Shown here: one piece after another, positions 44,845 through 54,899 of the stretch
How the letters are laid out: each line of letters begins with the position of its first letter
How positions within the stretch are numbered: the stretch's first letter is position 1
From: CAWANF01 sp963783355
GTDB lineage: Bacteria > Bacteroidota > Rhodothermia > Balneolales > DATFMH01
Length of the DNA stretch: 64,000 bases
Direction of reading: 5' to 3'
Assembly (NCBI GenBank): GCA_963783355.1
Contig: CAWANF010000005.1
Coordinates: 248,001 to 312,000, forward strand
The notes under the pieces: model-generated
Told to the model about the DNA's origin: nothing
Seen by the model: the letters and a program-made list of their open reading frames with translations, nothing else
Databases searched by the model: none
Made by a program: the position numbers and the translations under genes

Positions 44845-46128
44845 TCAGGATTTTTGTGAATTGTTAAATGCAGCAATTATTTGTTGAATACTCACTCCGA
44901 GTACTTTTTCCGAAATTTTATTCAAGGATTCCTCGCTACCTGAAAAGTGAAATATGCGATGATCGTGGGTAACTGATTCACCTGGTTTCAGAAATGCCGC
45001 GGGTGAAGTACTTTCCATCTCAAAAAAGGGCCCAAGCTGACTTCCGTCTTCTAACGGCCCGTCATTATAGGCAAACTCGGCATTACCATTAAAGGGGTGC
45101 TTCTGATGTTCCCATAGCTGATTCATATAGGCATTATTATCTTCCGGCTGATTATAACTCATAATCGTCAAAATATTATTGGCGACATCGTAGCTTCCCT
45201 CTATTCCCATCGATCGCTTTGGTGATATCCCCAGTTTCAGACGTTTTTTTCCATCCATTTTGAAATAAATGATGCCATTCTCTTCTTTCAGCCGTTCCGA
45301 TGTAAACGTACCGAAATAGGTCTTCGTTGCAACAGGACCCAATTTATCCTCCGAACCCTGTTTGTACGGAATAACCACTGTGACATTCGATGATGGGGTA
45401 AACTGACTTAATATCCAGATAGCCGGAGCTCCTGTTTCCCTGGTCCAGGCATTATTACCTGAATTCGTAATAATATTCTCGGACACATAAGCAACAGACT
45501 GCACTCCGGAAGGAACTTCAATATTTAAGAAATGTTCGATTTGTCCCTTATCCAATAGACGAATAGTCCTTTTCACCGTGATATCAAACGTGTATTTGGA
45601 ATAATTGGACAATCGCATTTTTTTCCCAACAATAACTTCGTCGTCTTTCTCGGATTCCAGGTTCCAGGGTTCCGTGTTAAAAGCGGCAGGCACGAACCAG
45701 TTATCGAACACCATTTTTGTTCCCGGCTTTATAAACAACGAATATTGTCCGCCTTCCGGACCCAGCCAAAATCGATCTTCTCCGCCATAAGGAGTAAAAT
45801 GCTTTTCTGTTTTCCCGGAGCGAATCAGATCGTAATTAATCCAACCCAGGCTCTTGCCATTATCTCCGTCGACAGTGCTGGTCATGACACGCCCCTGCAT
45901 CTTCGGAGTAATAACAACTTGTCCGAGAGAATCAGGACTGCGAAGAACTATCACGCCGGTGTATTTTTTTAGAAAATCAACCGCATGACCAAATGTTCCT
46001 TTTTTAAAGACCTGAGACTGAGAAGAGTCTGAAGATGCTTTTTTTTGTGTCGAACCACCACAGGAATTAAGAAGCGATGCCATAGGAATCACTACAATTA
46101 TCAGGGTTTTTAACGTTTTTGTGAACAC
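44845..46128 (-). CDS. Lipoprotein with mutarotase-like fold (DUF6786-like)
   Basis: 427 residues starting at GTG 46128 (MFTKTLKTL). The lipobox LLNSC gives a lipidated cysteine near residue 23, so it is anchored in a membrane, probably the outer. Conserved-looking blocks are TPYGGEDRFWLGPEGGQYSLF, MVFDNWFVPAAFNTEPW and VTHDHRIFHFSG. I recall this pattern from DUF6786-type proteins with an aldose-epimerase-like beta-sandwich, but no function is known to me. The promoter side carries TCGTGTTCA across the start codon, a one-base variant of the common motif. It lies between a GH172 gene and the SSS transporter. Confidence 0.6.
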   Translation of the reverse strand: MFTKTLKTLIIVVIPMASLLNSCGGSTQKKASSDSSQSQVFKKGTFGHAVDFLKKYTGVIVLRSPDSLGQVVITPKMQGRVMTSTVDGDNGKSLGWINYDLIRSGKTEKHFTPYGGEDRFWLGPEGGQYSLFIKPGTKMVFDNWFVPAAFNTEPWNLESEKDDEVIVGKKMRLSNYSKYTFDITVKRTIRLLDKGQIEHFLNIEVPSGVQSVAYVSENIITNSGNNAWTRETGAPAIWILSQFTPSSNVTVVIPYKQGSEDKLGPVATKTYFGTFTSERLKEENGIIYFKMDGKKRLKLGISPKRSMGIEGSYDVANNILTIMSYNQPEDNNAYMNQLWEHQKHPFNGNAEFAYNDGPLEDGSQLGPFFEMESTSPAAFLKPGESVTHDHRIFHFSGSEESLNKISEKVLGVSIQQIIAAFNNSQKS

Positions 46129-46181
46129 GACTTCGGGATAAAGGGTTAAATATTTTCGTTACATATAACCACTCTTTTTTT

Positions 46182-47342
46182 CTAATGAATCTCCAGAACA
46201 TCTTTACCGGGCAGGGGCGGTAATGGATTATGCGGCTCAGTCTGATACCAGTACGCTACCGTAGCGATATCATCCTGGCGTGGACGATATCTTCCACCGC
46301 TTTGCCAGCCCAGGTCTTGTATCGTCACTTTCAGATCATGATTGAAACGGACCGGATCTGTGATATGCCATCGATATAAATTAAACCGCGTTTCCGTTTG
46401 ATTTGGTAATTCCGGCCTGATAACTGAAAATCCAACATAGGGTGTAGTGAAATCAGTGTAGACACGTTTACCCGTTTTATCCGGGGCCATGAAGCCATAG
46501 GAACCACAAAAATAATCCTCCGTACCGGTTCCGTTGATGGTTGGAAATTTGGTATCACCATCAATGTAGAATTTTATTTCACCTTCTCCCCACCATCCAT
46601 TGCTGGTTGTTTGAAAAGCCATATAGGTGCCTACGTATTGACCTTTACCCCGGATATGATCGACGATCGTATAATCCTTTTTATAAGGAACGGGATTTTC
46701 CCGGTGAAATTCGGCATGAAAATACCCGGCATCTTTAGGTACCTTTGTTAGAGTGTAATCGATCTGGTAGTAGAGAACCATATGTTTCTCGGCTGTATTC
46801 TCCATGGTGATTACGCATTTTTTATGAAATGGCATAACCCAGTAACAATTTAGTCCGCTTCCGGGGTTAACGGTTACCGCTAAAGATGATATCTGTTTGA
46901 ATTTTTGCCAGCCTGACGCAAAGAAATCACCGACGGGTACTTCAACAGATGGTGTTTTCTCACCATCCCAATAGATGCGAAGAATTTCAGAACGCCATGC
47001 ACCCGAAGGGGTCATCCAGATATGTTGAATAGCCCCGGAATCTTCAATATCAGCCAGGGTATCCGTCTTTCCCGGTTGTATCACGATATACGGATTTACT
47101 TTCCATCCCTGACCCAATTCCCGGGCAGCATTTGTCGCCGATCCGTTTTCCAGCGTTGCCATACCCCCTTTACCTTTGGCACCGGTCCTGTTTTCCGGGC
47201 CGATGGATCGCGTTTGGGCATTTGACAGCATATATAAATTATGTATGCCGACATGAAGTCCGTTAAAGGACTCCTGTGCAGATGCATTCACAGCAAAACC
47301 AATTGAAAACAACACAATGAAAATACTATAACGAATTTTCAT
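46182..47342 (-). CDS. GH172 (DUF2961) glycosidase, secreted
   Basis: About 386 residues from ATG 47342 (MKIRYSIFIVLFSIGFAVNASAQ), preceded by GAGGGGAG; the longer start at 47360 would spoil the signal peptide. Conserved blocks are SNAQTRSIGPEN, GAIQHIWMTPSGAWRSEILRIYWDGE, PSVEVPVGDFF, CYWVMPF, GKGQYVGTYMAFQ, GTEDYFCGSYGF and RWHITDPVRF. GH172 enzymes act on alpha-D-fructofuranosides and alpha-D/L-arabinofuranosides, retaining or with rearrangement. It is a close relative of the copy at 22.5 kb, but exported. It is in the fucI array, so its true substrate may be a deoxysugar-containing arabinofuranoside. Confidence 0.85.
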   Translation of the reverse strand: MKIRYSIFIVLFSIGFAVNASAQESFNGLHVGIHNLYMLSNAQTRSIGPENRTGAKGKGGMATLENGSATNAARELGQGWKVNPYIVIQPGKTDTLADIEDSGAIQHIWMTPSGAWRSEILRIYWDGEKTPSVEVPVGDFFASGWQKFKQISSLAVTVNPGSGLNCYWVMPFHKKCVITMENTAEKHMVLYYQIDYTLTKVPKDAGYFHAEFHRENPVPYKKDYTIVDHIRGKGQYVGTYMAFQTTSNGWWGEGEIKFYIDGDTKFPTINGTGTEDYFCGSYGFMAPDKTGKRVYTDFTTPYVGFSVIRPELPNQTETRFNLYRWHITDPVRFNHDLKVTIQDLGWQSGGRYRPRQDDIATVAYWYQTEPHNPLPPLPGKDVLEIH

Positions 47343-47383
47343 ACTCCCCTCATGTAACATGTTAAATTATTGACACTTAACTA

Positions 47384-48253
47384 TTATTTTCGGCGTTTTG
47401 CCTCTTCCCAGCATTCAAGGGCAATTTTTTTATAAACTTTAGCCTGTTTCCACCGGTCGGATTCCTCCACCCAATTTCCTGTTCCCTCCGGTATAAGACG
47501 GGCATAGCTAATTTCAGGTCCCAACAACTCGGGTGCGAAATTGATATAGTCACCATTTTTTGCTGTTTTCAGGAAACCTATCATGCTGCGGGTCCACATT
47601 TCTTTGAAATGATTCACATTCTCCTGCCCGGTTCCGTTTCCGATATTGACCTGTATAGAACCGGGAGCAGAAATACGTCCGTGAAAGAAACGTACCCGTT
47701 CAAAAACCGGTGCGAGAAAATCAAATTTCCAGTTGATATCGCCATAAATCATTTCCTGGCCATTATACCAATGGGAAAAATCGGCATTAAAACGAATTTC
47801 AGGAAAACGATAGGTCATCTGCACGGTTCTCCACATATCCTGCGTTGCTGTAGCCCGGTGCGTTTCAATGTATATCGGAAAATTAAATTTTGCAGAAGCC
47901 TTAAGAACCGATTCCAGCAAACGGTCGATGGTAACGTCATCGTCTGTGCCCCATCCCAGATGAACCGTGGCACATTCCGCACCGTTGTCGACACCTTTTT
48001 GCGCCAGTTCTGCTGCGTCCTTTTCATCGACAATGCGCCCGGTCATGGTAAAACCCAATCCGAGTTCACGGCACAAAACCGGGTCTCCATCCTGAATTCC
48101 CTGGTATCCGGCTTCTTTCACGGCCCGATGCAACGATTTATCGTCACCATGCGGACCGCTTGAATATTCCGGCAGGCTTGTAACATTAGAATAGCATATA
48201 TCGGTTCGGAGATACGGTGATCGATCCGAACCATCGTTCATATTTGGTATCAT
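47384..48253 (-). CDS. Xylose-isomerase-like TIM-barrel sugar isomerase/epimerase
   Basis: 289 residues. The blocks HRAVKEAGYQGIQDGDP, TVHLGWGTDDD, FPIYIETHRATAT, RFNADFSHWYN and RVRFFHGRIS give the TIM-barrel strands with metal-binding E, D, H and E positions (ETH, DFSH). These proteins epimerise or isomerise sugars or sugar acids. ATG 48253 is 34 bases downstream of a perfect 20-bp palindrome, which may be its operator. No catalytic specificity can be read. A different TIM-barrel epimerase is at 55.4 kb. Confidence 0.75.
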   Translation of the reverse strand: MIPNMNDGSDRSPYLRTDICYSNVTSLPEYSSGPHGDDKSLHRAVKEAGYQGIQDGDPVLCRELGLGFTMTGRIVDEKDAAELAQKGVDNGAECATVHLGWGTDDDVTIDRLLESVLKASAKFNFPIYIETHRATATQDMWRTVQMTYRFPEIRFNADFSHWYNGQEMIYGDINWKFDFLAPVFERVRFFHGRISAPGSIQVNIGNGTGQENVNHFKEMWTRSMIGFLKTAKNGDYINFAPELLGPEISYARLIPEGTGNWVEESDRWKQAKVYKKIALECWEEAKRRK

Positions 48254-48286
48254 TTTAGTCCTATCTTCTAAAAATACGTAGCCAGA

Positions 48287-48306
48287 TACAACGATATATC
48301 GTTGTA
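48287..48306. promoter_or_regulatory. 20-bp perfect palindrome, likely operator
   Basis: TACAACGATATATCGTTGTA is its own reverse complement. It lies 33 bases upstream of the TIM-barrel gene start and 10 bases past the stop of the MetE-like gene. It is not part of the GTCGTGTCA set. Confidence 0.7.
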
Positions 48307-48316
48307 ATTATAACAA

Positions 48317-49324
48317 TCAATCCAATCCGAGGAATAAATTGCGTCCTTTTACGAGGGATCGCATTTTTCCGTCGGCGATATTTCGTTTCAGCATCCAGAA
48401 ACCACAATCGGGATGAACGTATTTGATCCGTTCCTCGCCAATAATATTAGCAGCTTCTTCAATTCGCTGGGCAATCAGTTCCGGTGTCTCGATCACAGTC
48501 GATTTGATATCAACCACACCAAGTCCGATGCCCATATCTTCCCGTAAATCTTTGAAATATTCCAGCTCTTTGTAGCCGCGATGAGCAAATTCCAACACCA
48601 TATGATCGGCATGAATCTTATTCATATAGTTGATCAAAGCGCCCCAGGTTCCTTTTTGAATGGACTGTCCGCCATAGTTGCCAAAGCATAAATGTACAGC
48701 AGGAGTATTCGGAACGGCATCCAGAACAATATTTATGGCTTCAGCCGCCCAGTCCGATTCCTGCGGCGAACCCGGAAGATTGGCTTCATCAATCTGAACG
48801 ATTTCAGCATCAATTTCAGCAACTTGTTCTGCCATAACGCCGGCGATCGCATTCGACAACTCCGGCACACTTTTATAATGGTGATCCAACAGGGTTTTGC
48901 TCAACATATGAGGACCTGTAAGCGTAAACTTAAGCGGGGCTCCTGTCAAATTTCGGACACGTTTGTAATCATCTACCAAATCCAGCGTACCGGCATTGAT
49001 TTCACCTTCCACAACAGCAGCCGGACGAACCCGGAAACCCATCCCTACTTTTTCCTGGAATGCTTTCATATCAGCCAGACTGATGTCACTCCGGACATTT
49101 CCAAGCGGTTTAACGAAATACTCAATCATTCCGTTTGTCTCCGGATGGTTGATATCAAACCGGTATAACTCACCGTCGGCAATAACATCAATTCCGGCCA
49201 TTTCCTGGGTTTTTAAAACCACGGATGTAGCGTCTCTTAGTGCTTGTTGACTCGGTAAAGCTACCAGCCAATCCAATACCGGATAGCTTCCTACTACAGT
49301 TGTTTTAATCGAAGATGATTTCAT
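48317..49324 (-). CDS. MetE-like zinc methyltransferase (core MetE family)
   Basis: 335 residues, a single barrel equal to the C-terminal half of cobalamin-independent methionine synthase. The zinc ligands are in order: H211 and C213 in VHLCFGNYGG, E245 in VLEFAHRG, and C307 in VHPDCGFW. The phrase VIADGELYRFDIN (48-60) and FTLTGPHMLS (133-142) are family-typical. Such short proteins take a methyl group from an unknown donor, or from methylcobalamin proteins, onto a thiol. It lies in a sugar operon next to glycosidases and a PhyH oxygenase, not with methionine genes, which is odd. ATG 49324 is well supported. Confidence 0.83.
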   Translation of the reverse strand: MKSSSIKTTVVGSYPVLDWLVALPSQQALRDATSVVLKTQEMAGIDVIADGELYRFDINHPETNGMIEYFVKPLGNVRSDISLADMKAFQEKVGMGFRVRPAAVVEGEINAGTLDLVDDYKRVRNLTGAPLKFTLTGPHMLSKTLLDHHYKSVPELSNAIAGVMAEQVAEIDAEIVQIDEANLPGSPQESDWAAEAINIVLDAVPNTPAVHLCFGNYGGQSIQKGTWGALINYMNKIHADHMVLEFAHRGYKELEYFKDLREDMGIGLGVVDIKSTVIETPELIAQRIEEAANIIGEERIKYVHPDCGFWMLKRNIADGKMRSLVKGRNLFLGLD

Positions 49325-49358
49325 GTATCAGTGCTTTTTTTTGAATATTTTATGATTT

Positions 49359-51743
49359 TTAAATGTGAAATTCGTAGGTGGCAGATGCATTGGCGCCGAT
49401 AAACTTACTATATCGTTTACCATTATTATCTTTTAAAACGATATTTCGGGCATAGCCCAATTCTTCTTTTATTTTGAGCATAACCAGGTTACCCTTTTTC
49501 TTAAATTCTTCGACACGACAACCGTTAATGCCAAATGCATTATTGTGACCGACATCAATATAAACATCTCCATAATGATTTGTAATAAAAGCTGAAGCTG
49601 CCAGTGCACCAGCTTCACCCCAGTCGGTGTCGGAACGCCCATATGTCCCGTTAATCCCCCCGTGAGCAAAATTTTCAGGCATTAAACCCACAGGATATGC
49701 TTTCCAGGTATCGGGTCCCACTTTTTTATTTTCCGGGATCGACATTAATACAAACGAAGCACGTAGTGCCGCAATGCCCCGTTCGAAATATTCTTTATCA
49801 CCGGTAAGTTGATATGCTTGTAAATATAGTGGGGCGAATACGGCCTGTCGCGCATCATTCCATTCCCCGTCGGTATTCATCACACCAAAACCGCCGAAAG
49901 TATATAAACTCAAATATGGCGGGTTCCAAACCTGCTGATATAAACTCAGGATAGCCAGCGTTTCTTCCGCACTGTTTAAATATTTCTTCTGACGGGTTAT
50001 GGCATATGCATCCAGCAGTACTTTGGCTGTCCAGTAAATTGAAAAATTATTTTGTGGAAGCACACCGGTATAGGGATCATGCATGTCCAGTGGTTTCCAT
50101 GAACAGGACCAGAACGTTTCAAAATCCCAGAATTTCATATCCGGCAAGACATCATGTATTAAAAAGTCAGCTGATTTAATCAATGCGGATTTATAAACGT
50201 CATCTTTCGTAATGCTGAATAACTCACCGAATAATAAAGCGGAACCGGCTGTTTCGGCAGACACTTTCAATGTCTGAACAGCCACAGGCTTTTGCTTCTT
50301 ATTTTCAGACAGAATGAACCAGGAAGGAATGGCTCCTGATTTTAACTGGTTTTCCACAAGGAAACGGCCTAATTGATTGGCATTTTTTAAAATTTCAGGA
50401 TTTTTGTCAAAATCTTCATACCACTTTAACAACCAGTAAGTGGTCCAGGCCGAATTCGATGTATGGATCCTGTTTTTCCCGCCATTCAACCGGGGAACCG
50501 AACCAATCCATTCTCCATTTTTATAATCATAGATAGCCGGGAAAAGTCCGTCTCTGCGGGGAGAATTCAGTGAAAATTTCGTAATCAGGTTTGCCTGCCT
50601 GATCCATTTTGAATTATGTAGCAATTCGCCGTAATAACGTAATCCGTACGCGCTGCGCTGCACATTAAACCAATCCTGATTCCAGATGATGGGATATGGC
50701 AATCGAAAATAACCCCCATGATCAATCCCTTTGTATGCACCAACCTCAATGTTATTAATGTTGAAGTTTACAAATTGCCCTATACTATCCAAAGTTGTAT
50801 AAGAATAATGAGCGTATTTTGAAAACGGGATCGTCTGGGGCAGAACACTCTTCGTATATTTTGCAGCATACCGATTCCATAAATAATGCGTAACAGTCTT
50901 CAGAACATTTGTACGCGTTTGATTCCCCCCTGCCAGCAAATCGTAAGCATAGGAATAATTGCCGGCTTTCAAAGTGAGCTGGCTTGAATCGGCATGGCGG
51001 TAATAGGTGTGCGGAATGGGGGTATAAGCTTTAAATCCGTAAGAAAATAACGGTTGCGGATGATCTTTGATATCCAGGTTCATACTGGTCAGATTCTGGC
51101 GTTTCAATACGGCCAGTGTATCTAAATTTGGAATCATCACAATCCATTGATCCGCATTTTTCAGGATGATTGCCGGGGAACGAAACACATGATCCCCGAT
51201 TACCATATCGGGTCCGGGACGCAGATTCGGCACCCAGATGAAATCCGGCTTTTTACTTGAATTGAAAATCCAGTTATCCAGAATGTGATCGGTTATTTCT
51301 TCGCCATTCAAATGGATCTGAACCGACACATGTATGAGTGCAGAATCCCGGCTAAGATATACGTTCCTGATAAATTGCCGGTTACCAAGATAGGTAACCA
51401 TTTTTAAAGAATAAGAACCCGTCTTTTTTACTAACCATTGAGCAGTATCTGACGGGACCTGGTTTGAATTTGCGAAGAACTGAACATCCGCTATATTTTT
51501 GCCTGTTAACCGACCTGTTTTGGCCCATTTCCCATTGGAAAGTTTTGTTTCGAGATATAAGCCTTGAGTTGGATATCCATTCCACTGCAATCTTATGATT
51601 CCATTATCAAGAGTTATTCGATATTTTGGATTGTTCTGACAAAATGCCGTTCCACCCGCCAGGGCAAAGTGGAACAGCATTGGCGACCAAACCAAAATTT
51701 TAAAAAATTTCCGGGCTCTATGTTTTAAGCTGAAATGTTTCAA
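49359..51743 (-). CDS. Secreted large six-hairpin glycosidase-like protein, family not assigned
   Basis: 794 residues. There is a basic start and a hydrophobic segment (FKILVWSPMLFHFALAGGTAFCQ) that may be a signal peptide. Residues about 30-300 are beta-rich (NNPKYRITLDNGIIRLQWNG). From about 330 to 720 comes an (alpha/alpha)6-like region: GGYFRLPYPIIWNQDWFNVQRSAYGLRYYGEL, HTSNSAWTTYWLLKWYED, LKVSAETAGSALLFGE, WNDARQAVFAPLYLQAYQL. The C-terminus is again beta-rich. WNQDWFNVQR and GEWNDARQ are possible active-site acids. I cannot name a family. It lies between the PhyH gene (40 bases) and the MetE-like gene (34 bases). Confidence 0.6.
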   Translation of the reverse strand: MKHFSLKHRARKFFKILVWSPMLFHFALAGGTAFCQNNPKYRITLDNGIIRLQWNGYPTQGLYLETKLSNGKWAKTGRLTGKNIADVQFFANSNQVPSDTAQWLVKKTGSYSLKMVTYLGNRQFIRNVYLSRDSALIHVSVQIHLNGEEITDHILDNWIFNSSKKPDFIWVPNLRPGPDMVIGDHVFRSPAIILKNADQWIVMIPNLDTLAVLKRQNLTSMNLDIKDHPQPLFSYGFKAYTPIPHTYYRHADSSQLTLKAGNYSYAYDLLAGGNQTRTNVLKTVTHYLWNRYAAKYTKSVLPQTIPFSKYAHYSYTTLDSIGQFVNFNINNIEVGAYKGIDHGGYFRLPYPIIWNQDWFNVQRSAYGLRYYGELLHNSKWIRQANLITKFSLNSPRRDGLFPAIYDYKNGEWIGSVPRLNGGKNRIHTSNSAWTTYWLLKWYEDFDKNPEILKNANQLGRFLVENQLKSGAIPSWFILSENKKQKPVAVQTLKVSAETAGSALLFGELFSITKDDVYKSALIKSADFLIHDVLPDMKFWDFETFWSCSWKPLDMHDPYTGVLPQNNFSIYWTAKVLLDAYAITRQKKYLNSAEETLAILSLYQQVWNPPYLSLYTFGGFGVMNTDGEWNDARQAVFAPLYLQAYQLTGDKEYFERGIAALRASFVLMSIPENKKVGPDTWKAYPVGLMPENFAHGGINGTYGRSDTDWGEAGALAASAFITNHYGDVYIDVGHNNAFGINGCRVEEFKKKGNLVMLKIKEELGYARNIVLKDNNGKRYSKFIGANASATYEFHI

Positions 51744-51783
51744 TTCATACTTAAGTGGAATTTTAAACCATATTTCAATTCAA

Positions 51784-52602
51784 TCAGGCCAGTTCCAGAA
51801 ATTTTGATCCCCGCAGCGGCTCGCCCTTTTTGCTGGTAATCGTATTACTCAATGGGCCCTCCATTTTCTCGTCACCGGCAAAATTGACTCCGTCCGGAAT
51901 GTAAATGACCACCAACGCACGTCGAATCAGATCGGTGGTATTCGCATTGGTATAATGAAATGTCAGTCCGTGATGAAAGGTGCAACTTCCGGCTTTCAAT
52001 TCAACCGGCACGGATTTCCATTTTGCTTTTAATTCGTCCGGAAGCACATCTTTCAGGGCATCGGCTTTTCCTGTAAACGACATCGGCTCAAACTCGCCCC
52101 ATTTATGAGATCCGGGAACAAACTGCATGCAGCCTCTTTCGACAGTCACGTCATCAAGTGCCATCCAGCAGGAGAGCATTCCGGGTTCTTTAGATGGCCA
52201 ATAAGGCTGGTCCTGATGCCACGGCGACGGAGCACTGGGCCCCGGTTCCTTAATCAAGGCCTGGTCATGAAATAAATGAATATGATCACTGCCGGTAAGG
52301 GCTTTGGCTAAACGGGCTGTCAAACCGCTTTTGACGTATTTCTCAATAACCGGGTAGTTTTCCCAAAGATTGAGCATCTGTAAAATCTTGTCTTTTTTAG
52401 AAGAACCCGCTTCACCTTCACCGGCTGCCAAATCCCTGGCAAAACCTTTTTTCTCCTTCATGGCATGTCCCATATCAACCCGTAAAGCCTCAACCTCCTC
52501 CATCGTCAAAACATTATCGAATTCCACATACCCATTTTCCCGAAAAAATTTGATCTTATCTGATGCGACCGGGTAAACCCTATCAAACATTTCATTACTC
52601 AT
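51784..52602 (-). CDS. PhyH-family Fe(II)/2-oxoglutarate oxygenase
   Basis: 272 residues from ATG 52602 (MSNEMFDRVYPV), chosen because AAAGGAAT lies just upstream; a longer frame from 52656 has no ribosome site. The metal motif HxD is in SPWHQDQPYWPS and the distal histidine in TFHHGLTFHYTNANTTDLIRRA. Sequence between them follows the usual double-stranded beta-helix order. A TCGTGTAG, a one- or two-base variant of the common motif, precedes the ribosome site at the same distance as at the other PhyH gene. It probably hydroxylates or demethylates a sugar-linked molecule, by context only. Confidence 0.82.
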   Translation of the reverse strand: MSNEMFDRVYPVASDKIKFFRENGYVEFDNVLTMEEVEALRVDMGHAMKEKKGFARDLAAGEGEAGSSKKDKILQMLNLWENYPVIEKYVKSGLTARLAKALTGSDHIHLFHDQALIKEPGPSAPSPWHQDQPYWPSKEPGMLSCWMALDDVTVERGCMQFVPGSHKWGEFEPMSFTGKADALKDVLPDELKAKWKSVPVELKAGSCTFHHGLTFHYTNANTTDLIRRALVVIYIPDGVNFAGDEKMEGPLSNTITSKKGEPLRGSKFLELA

Positions 52603-52648
52603 ATTATTATTCCTTTCTACACGATTAACCTTTTTATATTTCTTAGTA

Positions 52649-54899
52649 TCAAACACTTATTGTGATTTTCCCATCCTCTACATTTTCCGGCAACACAAAA
52701 CCTTCGGAAGTCCATTTTATATCTCTGCCATTATAAACGGCTTTTTGTTTTCCGCCTTTGCGCTGAATGTTCACTTCAATCGTTTTTCCTCTGAATTTGA
52801 GCTTCCCATTAATCTGACCACATTTTGGAGTCAGATGCGGTTTAAAAATCAGGCGTTCACCCTCATTATCGACTCTCGCTCCCATCAGATATTGAACGAA
52901 TAAATTGGATATTTCTCCCCATGCCCAGACGAGAATGCCAAGTGGCGGCAATGGCGGAACCGGGCGTGGCTGATCTGAATAAAATTCAAAATAGGATCCG
53001 CCGGCAGCACCCTGTATATTCAGAAACCAATCCATAACCTCCTGTACGCCATTCAAATCACCCATCTCGGCCAATGCTTTTCCAATAATCGCTGTCGGGA
53101 ATGCCCAGCTTCCGGGCTCTTCGGGCTCACTCGCCGGATTATATCGATAGTACCCGCCAATTCGTTTATTCCACAATTTTCGGACTTCCTTTATAGTTGC
53201 TTTAGCAACGGGATCATCGGGACTGATTTGTCCGAATATGATTGGAAAAACCGAACTCATCGCAGGATCCAAAAATGGTTCTTTATGAGTAGCCAAAGGG
53301 GATGTCACCGGCAAATTATCCGTTCCGATAACTTCAGGCTTGAGAATATACTGCTGACTTCCATCGAGCAGCCTTCTTTTTATGAAAACGCCATTATTAA
53401 TCAACGAAAATTTAGGATGATGAAGCATAGCCTTATGCATCTTTGCTCCGGCATCACTCCAGCGTTTAGCCGATGCATGGTCTCCAATTTTCCGGGCCAG
53501 GATAGCTGCTTTTTCCAGTCCCCATGCAATAAATGACTGATGAGATATCGCAAAACCCGGTAGATATTCCCATGCCGGCTCCCCGTTCAAAAAACTCGAT
53601 ATTAGCATGAACCAACCCGGACTCATGCAGATATTTAGGTGTCAATGGAAATTCTGCAATTTTCTTAATCTGTGTCCAGTGGCGACGAACCAAATCCATA
53701 TCGCCGGTCCATGCCCAATAGGTCCATAACACTCCTAACAGTGCTCCCTGCTGATTCAATTCTGTTTCCATATTATCACGGAACCGGCTGGCATGGGCCA
53801 TAATCCCTTTTTTATTTGATAACCGGGTGATCATATTATCCAGCAACGATTCCGCCAGTTCAAACTGTCCGCTGTAAATAGCACCAAGGGTAACCATGGA
53901 AGAATCCATCGTCCATTCCATGTTATATTCCCAGATCCCCGCATCAAAACGGCCTGATTCGGCCACAGCAGCCCGCATACCGTCGCGGGCGGCCTGATAT
54001 AATTTATTATAGCCTTCATCAGGCGTTGTTACATCCGTAAAACCATTCCAATATCGTTTGGAAGCATTCCACTGGGCTCCGATATTCAGAGGAGTGATAT
54101 CTTCCTTACTTTTATCGATGACATATACAAAGGAAGCTTTTGCCGATTTTCCAGGCGCTGCATTTCCCGCATCAACAGATAAATAGCGATCATTCAAACG
54201 AGCTTCCGGCTGTGCAAACAGCTCAATATGGCCATATCCGTCGGCTTTCAGAGCAGATGAATCGGTATCACTCCGAAAATCAGTGAAAAGTGCGTGATTA
54301 TAATACAGAGCTGTAGAAAACGAGACGGGAACCGCTTCCCGGGTCGGATTATGTAATTCCACGTCCCGAATCAATACCGGCTCATCCGGCAATACCCAAT
54401 ATCGTTCGGAAACATTATAAGGACCCGCTTTCCAACGAGCTTCTACTACAGGAACACCGGATTCATAAAGCCGATGAACCTCAAGATTCTTCGTATCGAT
54501 TTGGTATGATTTATCACCTGCGCGAACGCTAAGCATCTCTCGTTTCAAACCCCATTCGGGATGGAATAAATACGTACTCCATTTGCGCGAAAACTGTTGA
54601 GGATTCCAGATTAACAAACCCATCGGCGTCATATTCATTTTCAGCGCTTCCCCCGAAACATGCTGCAAAGCTACGGAAACCTTGCCGTTTCCTAAAAAAT
54701 AATATTCAACCCCTTCAGGATTTGTCTGCGCGTCACGATGCAAACGTTGAATACTATAATTAGAAGTCGATTTTTCGGGTAAATCGGATGCAGATTTCTC
54801 AAATGAGTTATCATCTTTCCCAACCAAATTTTCTTTGAATGCCAGTGGCAGTCCCAAACCTCCGACGGCTAATGAACCAATAAATTTTTTGCGATCCAT
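52649..54899 (-). CDS. Exported six-hairpin glycosidase, one frameshift near 53583
   Basis: The first part (54899-53583) starts with MDRKKFIGSLAVGGLGLPLAF, a Tat-like leader with weak twin-arginine character. A beta-sandwich follows (about 60-270), then the helical barrel with GIWEYNMEWTMDSSMV and HANIEFFERG. After GERG the frame turns to nonsense, and the other frame (from 53626) continues with GEPAWEYLPGFAISHQSFIAWGLEKAA and barrel hairpins to a C-terminal beta-domain (IEVNIQRKGGKQKAV). One extra base in the GGGG run near 53590 explains it; the joined protein has about 750 residues. W-E-Y-N-M-E-W-T-M-D and GEPAWEY are candidate active-site regions. GH family not assigned. Confidence 0.65.

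Noticed and set aside
47609..48163. Plus-strand open frame of 184 codons opposite the TIM-barrel gene
   Set aside because: Antisense to a clear family protein, no ribosome site and no motif.
48692..49168. Plus-strand open frame of 158 codons opposite the MetE-like gene
   Set aside because: All four zinc ligands are on the minus-strand protein; this is a shadow.
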